Notes: generated from the sequence alone by a model not told the origin. A stretch of DNA of 64,000 bases from Clostridium scatologenes (GCF_000968375.1 NZ_CP009933.1:930001-994000); one strand, 5' to 3'. Positions 35,301 through 44,554 are shown, counted from the first letter of the stretch. Numbers and translations are program-made.

Positions 35301-36847
35301 TTATTATGTGAATTTTCAAATTCAGAACTTATATCTATATTACTGCAGCTATCTTCAATTGTAATAGAAGATTTGTTGTTATCTTTAAATTTAGTCTTAG
35401 ATATGCTACAATTTGTAATACTTTTAAATACTAAAGCTTCACTAGTATTTGTAAATTCACATTCTGTAATTTTTATATTAGATAAATTTTCAAAATTAAG
35501 TGCAGTTTTAAACTCTTTCATATGCACATTTTTTAGACTTACTGAACTTTTAGCTAAAAATTGCCCTATAAAATTAGCGCCATCTGTATTTGGTAAACCT
35601 ACAATATTTAAATTTTCTAAAGTAATTTTTATATTTGCAAAGAAATAAATATATATATTCATATTAGATAAGATTAAGTTGGTAAGAGGATTGCCATAAT
35701 CATCAACCATTCCTGAAATAGTAATATTCCTTGAAGCATCAATGGAATGATTTGATATACTAAAATTACCTGCTGGAATATTAATGTTATTTATAGAAGC
35801 ATCATTTAATGCATTGAATAATTCTTTATTATCTTTAATTTGACCAACTACATTAAAAAAGATATTAGAAGAATGATTAATTGATTTAGGATCTATGCTT
35901 ATATTTGTAGTTCCAGTTTTATTTATTGTAATTTGCCCATTTTCATCCACTGGTATATTAATATTATTAGAATTATATTTTAAAGCTACAGAATTTTCAT
36001 TTATAATATTATTTTTTGCAAGAATAGAACTTCCTGTAGGTAAGAATAATTTAGGTTGTTTTATAATTACTAATGATATTCTGTCATATTTTCTTGGAGA
36101 TGAAGTAGCAATTATTTTATAATCGCCATTAACAACCTCTACAGCTTTTTCAGAAAACCATACCAAACCATCGTCACTTATTTGCAAAACAGCTAAAGTT
36201 TCTTTATTTCCAGTTTTTTTTACTTTATAAGCTGTTGAAAAATTATTACCAAGCTGATATAAATTACTGATTGCTATTGACACATCTCCGTTTTGTTTAC
36301 TATCAGTAACTAGTTTGTAATCATCATATTCCACAATAAGCCTAGGCCACATAGAATCCTGAGTATATTCCCTGCTTCTAAACCAAATAGAAGATGAATC
36401 ATTTTGTGAGGCTATTACTTCTATTCCATTAACAGCTTTAGTTTTATCGTTTAGCCATTGTTTAACAATAGATGTAACATCAATGTCAAAATATCCATTT
36501 AAGTTGTTATCAGTTAGTATGGAGGTATAACCGACCTCTTCATGAGAAGGTTGATTGGCCCAATTAGTCTCCATTTCTTTGAAATTTTCAAGTAATTTAT
36601 AAGCAGTTACTTCCTGCTTGCCTGTTTTTTCTTTTTTATATACATATAACCTTAGTAATGCGCTTACAATACTTACTTTTGAAAATGTTGAAGGGATATT
36701 AAACTTTAAAAGGATTTTTTGGTGATTATTTTCTGATAAAGAGTTTCCAATTAGCAAAGAATCTGATTTCCCAAAATTAATGGTTTCATCATACTTGCTT
36801 ATATAAGTGTCTTCTATAGGTAAAAGTATTTCTATCAAAAATATCAT
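32363..36847 (-). CDS. Giant DNRLRE / parallel beta-helix repeat protein
   Basis: The protein has 1494 residues. The N-terminal region (about 4-173) is a DNRLRE-type beta-sandwich (PIEDTYISKYDETINFG, WPRLIVEYDD), followed by a DUF6385-like segment (about 175-265), then long right-handed beta-helix stretches rich in Asn/Ile (ITECEFTNTSEALVFKS, IYNSKGYGIWINTSKNI), as in NosD/pectate-lyase-like proteins. Such helices bind or cleave polysaccharides or form surface structures. No signal peptide, anchor or sorting motif is visible, which is odd. The ATG directly abuts AGGAG; TTG at 36838 is better spaced and may be the true start. It is monocistronic. Confidence 0.85.
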   Translation of the reverse strand: MIFLIEILLPIEDTYISKYDETINFGKSDSLLIGNSLSENNHQKILLKFNIPSTFSKVSIVSALLRLYVYKKEKTGKQEVTAYKLLENFKEMETNWANQPSHEEVGYTSILTDNNLNGYFDIDVTSIVKQWLNDKTKAVNGIEVIASQNDSSSIWFRSREYTQDSMWPRLIVEYDDYKLVTDSKQNGDVSIAISNLYQLGNNFSTAYKVKKTGNKETLAVLQISDDGLVWFSEKAVEVVNGDYKIIATSSPRKYDRISLVIIKQPKLFLPTGSSILAKNNIINENSVALKYNSNNINIPVDENGQITINKTGTTNISIDPKSINHSSNIFFNVVGQIKDNKELFNALNDASINNINIPAGNFSISNHSIDASRNITISGMVDDYGNPLTNLILSNMNIYIYFFANIKITLENLNIVGLPNTDGANFIGQFLAKSSVSLKNVHMKEFKTALNFENLSNIKITECEFTNTSEALVFKSITNCSISKTKFKDNNKSSITIEDSCSNIDISSEFENSHNNNFIGISIINNNATSSNINITDSNFKGFDWHKRVTYTNIPDLPENHIIYGVSTENDLRDVLTNWTEIGIINVLQNILNIATPIEIKRPVILNGVSRNITISASQNISNLSFTPYSAVIAADSSNVIIKNLTVDGNNFAQNGIYVHGDNCSVYNNIIKNIVRPKGKATCGNGIIAYKEGTTTLPSPINTLNAALNIIKNTARHGIFVEALNTKTKQLFMSTNINITNNIIDNVWNDPLTPIETQEPNGIFSTAIELQGVQKYITQFKGNLISNVKNNLKESYIYFTDTNETLINGVLESPNANLSSIKIEDYSIDLSQALITASNPNGAILLINTDTASGISITQCKPNENIVVKNGETTVIDKTQWDLYKFKINDEILVECTSQDKLVTNVYKIIISKKTLIHVTVSTETELINALSDDSVVHISLLNDITLTNPLFINKYVILDSYGTNEYTLTTPNVTFDIGADENQLNNLIIDGELIICIGLYASISLHNVIATLGTKILSEDIKNIHLYGISTPILHFLGNAKVILDEDVSSDTPIKSIVEKIIITSPQGTPMQVLQTIGAEINNFNLQSEYSNILIDEGTSIGNLVIDVSNTTIKINKGVNVKNIQIDAENTSLILYNGSSVETLNLNSNNLTIDGKNITHVNIQSGVTDISTIDVKGYEKITPTIVKADNSLAVVFALAQSNITTIKLDGIFEGIPITCKSITNINGTIDNKIVTVDDTKVLKFATIVYSIMKINLFPNIYDEALEINRSLTLQGNSGVILKQRNKKIATETAITISSNNVKIIGLEIRDWNIAIENKQNKQSYKNIIISDNIIYSPQGSNYGIYMGYDAEAFLYPPDDPRHLSDMIDFKGLTIINNQISGFNSHALILESVKAAEGKLLIDNNDIYNSKGYGIWINTSKNINIQNNKIHENAVYGIYFNSTAEGIHSITGKVPSNITIINNEITNNATSNLSFDGTDLTTIEISENSITNKI

Positions 36848-36968
36848 CTCCTAAATTTATTGCTTTGATGTGTATAGCTTTAGTCATAGTACATAATATG
36901 CTGATGAGATTTTTTGGATATAAAGATTTTAAATTATGTTATATAATTAAATTGCTAATTATAATTAA

Positions 36969-37047
36969 TTACTTATAACAACATAATTAAATGCGTATAC
37001 ATAAAGTTAAAATTCAAACTTTCACTGTACTCTTGTACCGAATAATG
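36969..37047. repeat. Deletion derivative of the structured repeat
   Basis: The left part (ACTTATAACAACATAATTAA then ATGCGTATACAT) matches the left end of copies 1 and 2. It is joined directly to a right end (AAAGTTAAAATTCAAAC, TTTCACTGTACTCTTGTACCG) that matches their right end. The hairpin core is absent, as if removed between the ends. A weaker relative (AAAGTTAAAATTCAAATTTG) occurs near 63700. Confidence 0.6.
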
Positions 37048-37081
37048 CTTATAATGTAAAATTAAAAAAGGGGTGAATGGA

Positions 37082-38809
37082 GTGAAATTCTTAATAAAGT
37101 ACATAAAAAACTATTGGAAATTATTTATAGCAGCAGTAATATTCTTAACAATTGAGGCTTTGTGTGATTTAATGCAACCTACAATAATGTCTAAGATAAT
37201 AGATATAGGTGTTGCAAATAAACAAATGGATTATGTAATGAATAAAGGAATTATAATGCTTTTAATTACAGCACTTGGTGCAGTAGCAGCATGTGGAAGA
37301 AATATTTTATCCAATTATGTATCTCAGAAATTTTCAGAAGAACTTAGATTAGATCTTTTTAAAAAAATACAAGGTTTTTCTTTTGATAATTTGGATAAAT
37401 TTAAAGGAGCATCGCTTGTAACTAGGTTAACTAATGATGTAACTCAACTGCAGAATTTTTGTAATGGACTTATGAGAATTTTTGTTAAGGCTCCTCTTGT
37501 ATGTATAGGAAGTATTATAATGGCTGCTAAACTTAATCCTAGAATGTCTTTAGTATTAGTTGTAGTTATACCAATTGTAATAATTTTTATATTTGCTAAC
37601 ATGCAAATTGGTTATCCATTTTTCATCAAGGTTCAAAAGGCTTTAGATAAGGTGAATACTGTAATGAGAGAATATTTATCTGGAGTTAGAGTAGTTAAAG
37701 CTTTTAACAGATTTGATTATGAGATTAAAAGATTTGAAGGTGCAAATGGAGAATTGGCGTCAGCATCTACTAATGCAATGAGATTGATGTCTGTTTTTTC
37801 ACCAATTATAAGGTTAACAGTAAACTTAGGTATAGTAGCAGTTATCTGGATTGGAGGATTTCGTGTAAACAATGGAAATATGTATGTAGGTCAAGTAATT
37901 GCTTTTATTAATTATATGACACAAATTCTTTTTTCTCTTATGATGATATCTTTTGTTTTTACAGTATTTGTTAGAGCTAGAGCTTCTGCTGAGCGTATTG
38001 GGGAAGTATTTATGGAAGAAAACGAAAGAAATTGCTCTAAAGCTATCAAAGAAAATGTTAAAACAAGGGTAAAGGTAGATTTTGAAAAGGTTTATTTTTC
38101 ATATGCTGAAAGTAAAGGAGAGCCTATAATTAAAAATATCACATTTAGATGTATGTCAGGAGAAACAATAGGGATTATAGGAGCTACAGGAGCAGGAAAA
38201 ACAAGTCTTGTTAATTTAATACCTTGTTTTTATAATGTAACTAGTGGATCAGTTAAGGTAGATGGAATAGACGTTAATCATATGGATTTAAAAACTTTGA
38301 GAGAAAAAATAGCAATTGTTCCTCAAAAATCTATATTATTTACAGGTACTGTTAAAGATAATATACTTTGGGGAAAGGAAAATGCTTCAGATGAAGAAAT
38401 AAAGAATGCGGCAAGTATGGCTCAGGCTCATGATTTTATTTCTTCATTTCCAGAAGGTTATGAAACTAAAATAGGTCAGGGGGGTGTAAATTTTTCAGGA
38501 GGTCAAAAACAGCGTATTTCCATTGCTCGCGCATTAATTAAAAAACCAGATATTTTGATATTAGATGATTGTACAAGTGCTGTAGATGCAGCAACAGAAA
38601 CAAGAATTAGGTTATCTTTAAAGAAGTATTTTAAAAATCTTACATGTTTTATAATAGCGCAGCGTATTACAAGCGTTATGGAAGCTGATAAAATAATTGT
38701 GATGGATAATGGTGAAATAGCTGGTGTTGGTAAACATGAGCAGCTTATGAAAGATTGTAATATTTATAAAGAAATATTTTACTCACAGATAGGTAAAGAG
38801 GTGGTGTAA
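37082..38809 (+). CDS. ABC exporter half-transporter (degenerate-site subunit)
   Basis: The protein has a transmembrane domain with six helices (about 1-310) and a nucleotide-binding domain with Walker A GATGAGKTS, signature FSGGQKQR and Walker B ILILDDCTSAVD. The catalytic Glu is replaced by Asp and the H-loop His by Gln (IIAQRIT), as in the non-catalytic half of heterodimeric exporters such as BmrCD or LmrCD. The partner gene follows after 1 nt. I prefer the GTG at 37082 (575 aa) over that at 37073, which lies within the AAGGGG ribosome binding site. Substrate unknown; drugs, lipids or peptides are all possible. Confidence 0.93.
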   Translation: MKFLIKYIKNYWKLFIAAVIFLTIEALCDLMQPTIMSKIIDIGVANKQMDYVMNKGIIMLLITALGAVAACGRNILSNYVSQKFSEELRLDLFKKIQGFSFDNLDKFKGASLVTRLTNDVTQLQNFCNGLMRIFVKAPLVCIGSIIMAAKLNPRMSLVLVVVIPIVIIFIFANMQIGYPFFIKVQKALDKVNTVMREYLSGVRVVKAFNRFDYEIKRFEGANGELASASTNAMRLMSVFSPIIRLTVNLGIVAVIWIGGFRVNNGNMYVGQVIAFINYMTQILFSLMMISFVFTVFVRARASAERIGEVFMEENERNCSKAIKENVKTRVKVDFEKVYFSYAESKGEPIIKNITFRCMSGETIGIIGATGAGKTSLVNLIPCFYNVTSGSVKVDGIDVNHMDLKTLREKIAIVPQKSILFTGTVKDNILWGKENASDEEIKNAASMAQAHDFISSFPEGYETKIGQGGVNFSGGQKQRISIARALIKKPDILILDDCTSAVDAATETRIRLSLKKYFKNLTCFIIAQRITSVMEADKIIVMDNGEIAGVGKHEQLMKDCNIYKEIFYSQIGKEVV

Positions 38810-38810
38810 C

Positions 38811-40652
38811 GTGGGGCAAGGAGATAAAAGCCCAATAGGTGTTGGCAGAAATATAATGGGAAAATCCAGCAAAAGGCACGGTAGAATGATGCCTGTTGTA
38901 AAACCAAAAAATTTCAAAGAAACTATATCTAGATTGTGGAAATATTTTGGCAGTGAACGTAAATTTTTAACACTGATATTCATTTTTATTATAATTGATG
39001 CTGCACTTTCTCTTGCAGTACCATATATTATAGGAAAATCCGTAGATGCAATGTCTGAAATAAATGGAAAAGTGAATTTTGCAGTACTTAAAATAATGAC
39101 TATTACGCTTATAACAGCTTATATAGGTGATGCAATTATTACTTTCATTCAAGGTTGGATTATGGCGGGAGTATCGCAGAGAATAGTTATGAGTTTACGC
39201 AGTCACCTCTATAAAAAACTCCAAAAGCTGCCAATATCGTTTTTTGATGTACATACACATGGAGAGGTTATGAGTCGTTTATCAAATGATATTGATAATG
39301 TAAGTAGTACAATATCACAGTCTACAGTGCAATTAATGTCTGGAATTATAAATATAATAGGATCACTTTTTATGATGGTAATTTTAAGCCCTATACTTAC
39401 CTTAGCTAGTATGATAACTGTACCTATGGTACTTGTGCTTACCCGTATTATAGCTAAGAATACAGCACCTTTGTTTAAGGATCAACAAATAGAACTGGGA
39501 AAGCTTAATGGATATATAGAAGAAACAATATCAGGCATTGAAGTGGTAAAAGCTTTCAATCATGAAGATAAAGTAATTGAACAGTTTGAAAAAACCAATT
39601 CAAAATTGTGTAAGGTGGGTATAAAAGCTCAAATATTATCAGGATTTATAATGCCACTTATGAATGTAATTAACAACATAGGTTTTGCTGTAGTAGCTGG
39701 AGTTGGTGGTGTATTGGCAGTAAAAAATTTGATTACTGTAGGTATCATAGCAAGTTTTTTAAGTTATTCAAGACAGTTTTCAAGACCATTAAATGATTTA
39801 GCTAATATATTTAATACACTACAGTCTGCTGTAGCAGGGGCAGAAAGAGTATTTGAAATACTTGATGAGGAAGAAGAAGCTTCTGATATAGTAGAAGCTA
39901 GTGTATTAAAGAATGTAGATGGAAATGTAAGATTTGAAAATGTTAATTTTGGTTATAGTGATAATGTATCTGTATTAAAAAATATAAGCTTTGATGCATC
40001 AAAAGGAAGTACAACAGCTATAGTTGGACCTACTGGTGCTGGAAAAACCACTATTATAAATTTACTTACAAGATTTTACGATATAACTAGTGGAAGAATA
40101 TTAATTGATGGCATAGACATAAGAGAATATACAAGAGATAGTTTGAGAAAGTGCTTTGGTATAGTACTTCAAGATACTTATCTTTTTTCTGGAACAATTA
40201 AGGAAAATATTAAATATGGCAATATGGATGCTACTTTTGAAGAAGTTAAAGAGGCTGCAGCCATGGCTAATGCAGATGTATTTATAAATAGGCTTCCTAA
40301 AGATTATGATACATTTTTGCAAGACAGTGGGGAAAATTTAAGTCAAGGACAAAGACAGTTGATTGCTATAGCTAGGGCTATTTTAGCTAATCCATCTATA
40401 TTGATTTTAGATGAAGCTACGAGCAGTGTAGATACTCGTACTGAAATGAATATACAAGAAGCAATGCTAAAGCTTATGAAAGGACGTACAAGTTTTATAA
40501 TAGCACATAGACTTAGTACCATTAGAAATGCAGATAATATCATGGTAATAGATGGTGGTGAAATAGTAGAAAAAGGGAACCATGAAGAACTTATTAAAAA
40601 TAAAGGTATATACCATAATATGTATTTTAATCAATTTAAAAATGTTCAGTAA
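38811..40652 (+). CDS. ABC exporter half-transporter (catalytic subunit)
   Basis: The 613-residue protein has an N-terminal extension of about 50 residues, six TM helices (about 50-340) and an NBD with Walker A GPTGAGKTT, signature LSQGQRQ, canonical Walker B LILDEATSSVD and H-loop SFIIAHRLST. It supplies the catalytic Glu and His missing from the upstream subunit, so the two should form a heterodimer. The start is GTG at 38811 with GAGGTGGTG upstream, one base after the previous stop, indicating translational coupling. Confidence 0.94.
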   Translation: MGQGDKSPIGVGRNIMGKSSKRHGRMMPVVKPKNFKETISRLWKYFGSERKFLTLIFIFIIIDAALSLAVPYIIGKSVDAMSEINGKVNFAVLKIMTITLITAYIGDAIITFIQGWIMAGVSQRIVMSLRSHLYKKLQKLPISFFDVHTHGEVMSRLSNDIDNVSSTISQSTVQLMSGIINIIGSLFMMVILSPILTLASMITVPMVLVLTRIIAKNTAPLFKDQQIELGKLNGYIEETISGIEVVKAFNHEDKVIEQFEKTNSKLCKVGIKAQILSGFIMPLMNVINNIGFAVVAGVGGVLAVKNLITVGIIASFLSYSRQFSRPLNDLANIFNTLQSAVAGAERVFEILDEEEEASDIVEASVLKNVDGNVRFENVNFGYSDNVSVLKNISFDASKGSTTAIVGPTGAGKTTIINLLTRFYDITSGRILIDGIDIREYTRDSLRKCFGIVLQDTYLFSGTIKENIKYGNMDATFEEVKEAAAMANADVFINRLPKDYDTFLQDSGENLSQGQRQLIAIARAILANPSILILDEATSSVDTRTEMNIQEAMLKLMKGRTSFIIAHRLSTIRNADNIMVIDGGEIVEKGNHEELIKNKGIYHNMYFNQFKNVQ

Positions 40653-40714
40653 TTCTGATATAATTATATATGGTGTAGAAAAAGTATAGTATTACAAATA
40701 AAGAAAGAGGTTTA

Positions 40715-41953
40715 ATGAACATGAATAAAAAGGATTTAGCGGACATAAGAAAAGAATTTAAACTTGGAGCATACATGTTGCCTATAAAAGAAGTTTATAG
40801 TGTATATTTAAAAAAAGACAATGGAGAGATTATAACAAGGGAATTAAATCACTTTGAAATGATGGATATAGAAAAACAAGAGCTTTACTTAGAGAATTTT
40901 AAAAAGATATTAACAGGTAGTTTGGATTCTAAAATATTTGAATTGGATTTTAAAAATAATACCACAATAGAACAACTTGATAATAATGATGATTTAAATA
41001 ATGAAGTTGAACAAGAAGTAGATATAGATAGTACCCAGCAGATTTTATATAAAGCGTTAAATGATAATAATGAAAGTATTGCAGCTTATGCAGATAAAGT
41101 AGTAGATAAGATAGCTGAAAATTATACTTATGACACTGATATAGTTATAAACTTTTTAAGAGCAGAATACTATAAGGGAAACAAGAAAAAAAGTATGGAA
41201 GCTGAAGAGTCTATAGATGATTTTATGCAATCCATAGAATTTTTATTGTGCAGTGTAAATAAGGTGGATGTTCCAAAGAAAGCATTAAAACTTGATTATT
41301 CGGATTTGACCTTTAAACCAAATTCAGCATTGGATATGATAATAAATTTAAAATCACCATTAGATGGTTTTATGTTTCCAAGCATTTCTGCAGAATATAC
41401 AGATGTAAATAAAGCAGTTTATTACTCATCTAAGGCTAAACAGATGAACAATGTTTTTGTAGAGGAAGTATTAGGATGTAATGTTAAAGCTACTGCTATA
41501 GAGGAAAAAGAAACTTTTCATGCTATATTAAATACAGTGGTAGGAGATAGTATTAAGCCAGACACTATGCAGGAAATATATGAAAGAATGAATGAAAAAC
41601 TAGAAATGGAAGAGGAAATTGAAGATGATGAAGAACCAACTGTAGATATGAAGGAAGTGGAAGAGGTTTTAAAAGAGAGTGGTGTAGAAAATACTGAAGT
41701 AGTAAAAAGTGCTTTTGAAGAATTATGTGGAAGTGATTATGAATTTAAGGTAAAAAACATAGTACCTGATTTTAAGAGTAAATCCATAAAAATAGAAAAT
41801 GAAAATACCAATATTACAATAACTCCAAGGGATCTAAGCTCTATAAAGCAAATAAAGGATAAGAGAGGTAGAAAATGTCTTTTGATAGAGCTAAATGAAG
41901 ATGTACAAATAAATGGCTTCAAATTGGAAACAGAAGAAGTAGATTATATATAA
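40715..41953 (+). CDS. DUF4317 family protein
   Basis: The 412-residue soluble protein has an N terminus (KKDLADIRKEFKLGAYMLPI) and spacing that match the clostridial DUF4317 family as I remember it. No catalytic motif, membrane segment or signal peptide is visible. It is rich in acidic residues, with a highly charged stretch about 297-330. Function unknown. It follows the exporter by 62 nt and may be co-transcribed. The ATG at 40715 has AGAGG 4 nt upstream; ATG 40721 is an equally reasonable start. Confidence 0.75.
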   Translation: MNMNKKDLADIRKEFKLGAYMLPIKEVYSVYLKKDNGEIITRELNHFEMMDIEKQELYLENFKKILTGSLDSKIFELDFKNNTTIEQLDNNDDLNNEVEQEVDIDSTQQILYKALNDNNESIAAYADKVVDKIAENYTYDTDIVINFLRAEYYKGNKKKSMEAEESIDDFMQSIEFLLCSVNKVDVPKKALKLDYSDLTFKPNSALDMIINLKSPLDGFMFPSISAEYTDVNKAVYYSSKAKQMNNVFVEEVLGCNVKATAIEEKETFHAILNTVVGDSIKPDTMQEIYERMNEKLEMEEEIEDDEEPTVDMKEVEEVLKESGVENTEVVKSAFEELCGSDYEFKVKNIVPDFKSKSIKIENENTNITITPRDLSSIKQIKDKRGRKCLLIELNEDVQINGFKLETEEVDYI

Positions 41954-41969
41954 TTAAAAATTATATAAA

Positions 41970-42003
41970 AAGCCCTTTGCATTAATGCAGAGGGTTCTTC
42001 CTT
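41970..42003 (+). terminator. Terminator after DUF4317 gene
   Basis: CCCTTTGCAT pairs with ATGCAGAGGG (one G-U) with almost no loop, followed by TTCTTCCTTT. The tail is imperfect. Confidence 0.5.
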
Positions 42004-42010
42004 TATTAAA

Positions 42011-42100
42011 TCCATATTATTACAAAATGCATTGATTTATTATAATAATTGTATTAGTTTATCATGACAAGCATTATGGCTGTATTTAGATTATAATTTA
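42011..42100. repeat. 90-bp direct repeat, copy A
   Basis: It matches 45956-46045 at about 84 of 90 positions, in the same orientation, including TATTTAGATTATAATTTA at the right end. The two copies enclose about 3.9 kb with a TraB-like gene, a small membrane gene and a disrupted two-component pair. A partial match (ATTAGTTTATCATGA) also occurs near 43595. Confidence 0.85.
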
Positions 42101-42154
42101 ATATGGGTTAGTAACAGGGTAGTTGCACCACGTTTTTTAAGAAAATCACTTTAT

Positions 42155-42919
42155 TTATTGTGATTCTCCTGTTTGTTGAATAATTTTACTACTTCTATTA
42201 AGATTCTCAATTAAATCTAAACCTTGTTTTTTCCAAGTATCTGTTTTATATACAGTACCAATACAATTTTTTTCATAAGCAATCCTTTTTTGTATATAAT
42301 GATTCATTCCTTTGGGATATATTAGCTTTTTATCATGAATTCTAAGAAGATTTATTTTTTCAATTTCTGAAAAAAATACTTTTTTATAACCTGCTGATTC
42401 TAACTTAGGTTCTTCAAGTGATACGTGATCCCTTCCCATTAAAATTAACACTTTTTTATGTCCAATAACATTTTTTAATATATTTTCATTTATACTATTA
42501 TCTCTTATACGATTAGTTGAACTGGGAGTATTTGCATCATTAGGAACCCACCAATCAACACCTTTTACTGGAATGTGAAGATTATCTGCTATCAAATGAC
42601 AATAAAGCATCTCCGTTGGACCATCTGCAAAATTTCCTTCAGCTAACTGGTCAGGTCTACTTTCAATTAAAAGAACATCAGGCTTTAAATTTTCAATGGC
42701 AGATTTTAAATTCAAATAAGAATAGGGTTCTGAATCTAACAACATAGTATGGTCTGTTCCCAAAAAATAAATTTGTTGATTATCCTTTAAATATTTTCTA
42801 AAATTATAATCTCTTGTGAGTATATTAGTGATATACTGAGATTTATACATAACCACCAAAAGTATTATACAAATGATAAATGCAATAATGTTTTTTAGTA
42901 TTTTTAACATATTATTCAA
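42155..42919 (-). CDS. Membrane-anchored TraB/GumN/ChaN-like protein
   Basis: The 254-residue protein has one N-terminal TM segment (about 9-26), with the rest probably outside. The soluble part has motifs reminiscent of the TraB/TIKI/EreA-ChaN group of putative metallo-hydrolases: YFLGTDH, VLLIESRPDQ, VDWW and LILMGRDHVS. The role in this bacterium is unknown. The start is TTG at 42919, 7 nt after GGAAGG; the ATG 9 nt on is too far from it. It lies in the repeat-bounded accessory segment and is transcribed away from its neighbours' sensor kinase. Confidence 0.6.
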   Translation of the reverse strand: MNNMLKILKNIIAFIICIILLVVMYKSQYITNILTRDYNFRKYLKDNQQIYFLGTDHTMLLDSEPYSYLNLKSAIENLKPDVLLIESRPDQLAEGNFADGPTEMLYCHLIADNLHIPVKGVDWWVPNDANTPSSTNRIRDNSINENILKNVIGHKKVLILMGRDHVSLEEPKLESAGYKKVFFSEIEKINLLRIHDKKLIYPKGMNHYIQKRIAYEKNCIGTVYKTDTWKKQGLDLIENLNRSSKIIQQTGESQ

Positions 42920-43051
42920 TATAAAACCTTCCTTTAAATAATTTTTATCACATAAAAATTATACTACTATATTGAATGATTTAAATGTGCTGAGTGTTAT
43001 ATTAGAATTTTTATATTTATAAATTATGTTATCAATTTACAAATATAAAAA

Positions 43052-43378
43052 TCATTTATTAACTATATATTTATGATATAAGTACATCCTTTCAAGTATA
43101 TAAACTAATATAAAGAATATGAAAACATTATATGAAAATTGCACAGTAACAACATTAAATACTATTAAAATTGCCATAAATACAAATAAAATACCACTCA
43201 AAATGGAAAATATTTTAATAGATTTTATAAGCATTTTTTCATTTAATATTTTAGTATTAGTTTTTTTATATTTTTTAATTAATTTGTCATTAGGATATAC
43301 AAATCCAACTAAAAATTCTATTACACCACCTAGGAACCAAATAATCGCAATTCCAATATTTAGATTTATTATGACCAC
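43052..43378 (-). CDS. Small membrane protein of unknown function
   Basis: The 108-residue frame has three hydrophobic segments (about 7-27, 52-75, 78-98) separated by a Lys-rich loop. The opposite-strand frame is judged a shadow. I do not recognise a family. The GTG at 43378 is adjacent to AAGAAGG, so the true start is uncertain and may lie a few codons downstream. Confidence 0.5.
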   Translation of the reverse strand: MVIINLNIGIAIIWFLGGVIEFLVGFVYPNDKLIKKYKKTNTKILNEKMLIKSIKIFSILSGILFVFMAILIVFNVVTVQFSYNVFIFFILVYILERMYLYHKYIVNK

Positions 43379-43821
43379 CTTCTTTTTAATAATTTAGCCC
43401 AAATAATTGGTTGTATTAATCCAAATACAATTCCTATAATCATACAAATAAAAGTTATAACAAATTTTAATTTATAAAATGTGAGATATTTAAATGAACG
43501 TATTATTAATTTTATATTACTTTTATTTCAAATAATTAAATGAGTAATTAACTTCTATCTTATACAAATTTTTACATGTTATGTTTTCATTTATTAGTTT
43601 ATCATGAATTCCTTGTCCAACAACTTTATCAGAGTTGGATGTCTATTAAATTCATTATATATACTTTTTATGAAATAAAAATATATATTTTATAATTTAA
43701 TGTTATAATGTATTAATTAAACAAGTATTTGTAAAATAATGGTAAAATAGTTGAGATTTACATATTAAAGATTTATAATAATGATTATTAAATAAGGTTA
43801 CTGATTATTAAGGAGGGCTTT
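43379..43821. other. Decayed region with small coding traces
   Basis: On the minus strand a short frame ending about 43372 reads MIIGIVFGLIQPIIWAKLL, a hydrophobic peptide of about 24 residues from ATG 43443 without a ribosome binding site. Further right a frame without start reads SDKVVGQGIHDKLINEN. Both look like remnants of genes. No AgrD- or AgrB-like gene was found. Confidence 0.35.
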
Positions 43822-44543
43822 ATGAATTATACCATAGCAATATGTGATGATGAGCCAGTCCAGGTAAAAATTATTGAAAAATATATAAAAAATTTAACAA
43901 AGATGAAAATTTGAATTTAATTTTGTCTAACAGTGGAGAAGAACTTTTATCTAAAATAAAATATAAAGAAATACACATTTGTTTTTTAGATATAGAAATG
44001 AAAGGTTTGAATGGAATTGAAATAGGGAAAGAGCTCAGGAAAATTAATAAAGATGTAATTATTATATTTATTACAGGTTTTAAAGAATATGCATTAAAAG
44101 CTTTTGAAATAAAAGCTTTTAATTATATAATGAAACCTATTTCTGAAGAAAAATTTAAAAAATTATTTCAAGAAATATTGGACAGGCTAGATTTAATTCA
44201 TTATAAGTTAGAAAAGGATAAAGTTTTTAATATTGTGAATAAAGAAATTACATATAAAATTAAATATGATGATATTTATTATTTTGAAAAAGAATTGAGA
44301 AAGATTAAAGTTATTCATAGAGATGGTAGCTTAGAATTTTATGATAGCTTAAAAAATTTGAAAAAAAGAATTGATATGAATTATTTTACACAATGTCATC
44401 AAGGTTATATTGTGAGTAATAATAAAATTTCAATTTACAAAAAATTGGCTATCACTATTGAAGAACTTGGTACAATTATTCCAGTAAGCAGACAATATGT
44501 TAATGATGTTAAAAAGGTATTTTTAAAAAATCTATTTAAATAG
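43822..44543 (+). pseudogene. LytTR-family response regulator with a frameshift
   Basis: ATG 43822 follows AAGGAGGG and reads MNYTIAICDDEPVQVKII, a receiver start, but stops at TGA 43912 after 30 codons. The frame from about 43899 reads KDENLNLILSNSGEELL and continues through receiver D (FLDIEMKGLNG), switch Lys (NYIMKPI) and a LytTR DNA-binding domain to 44543. Adding one A to the run at 43896-43901 restores a full protein of about 240 residues. It lies directly before an AgrC-like kinase. It could be a pseudogene, a phase-variable gene or a sequencing error. Confidence 0.8.
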
Positions 44544-44554
44544 GAGAAGTGTAT

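Noticed and set aside
43119..43397. Plus-strand frame opposite the small membrane gene
   Set aside because: It has no ribosome binding site, and the minus-strand frame has better membrane-protein character.
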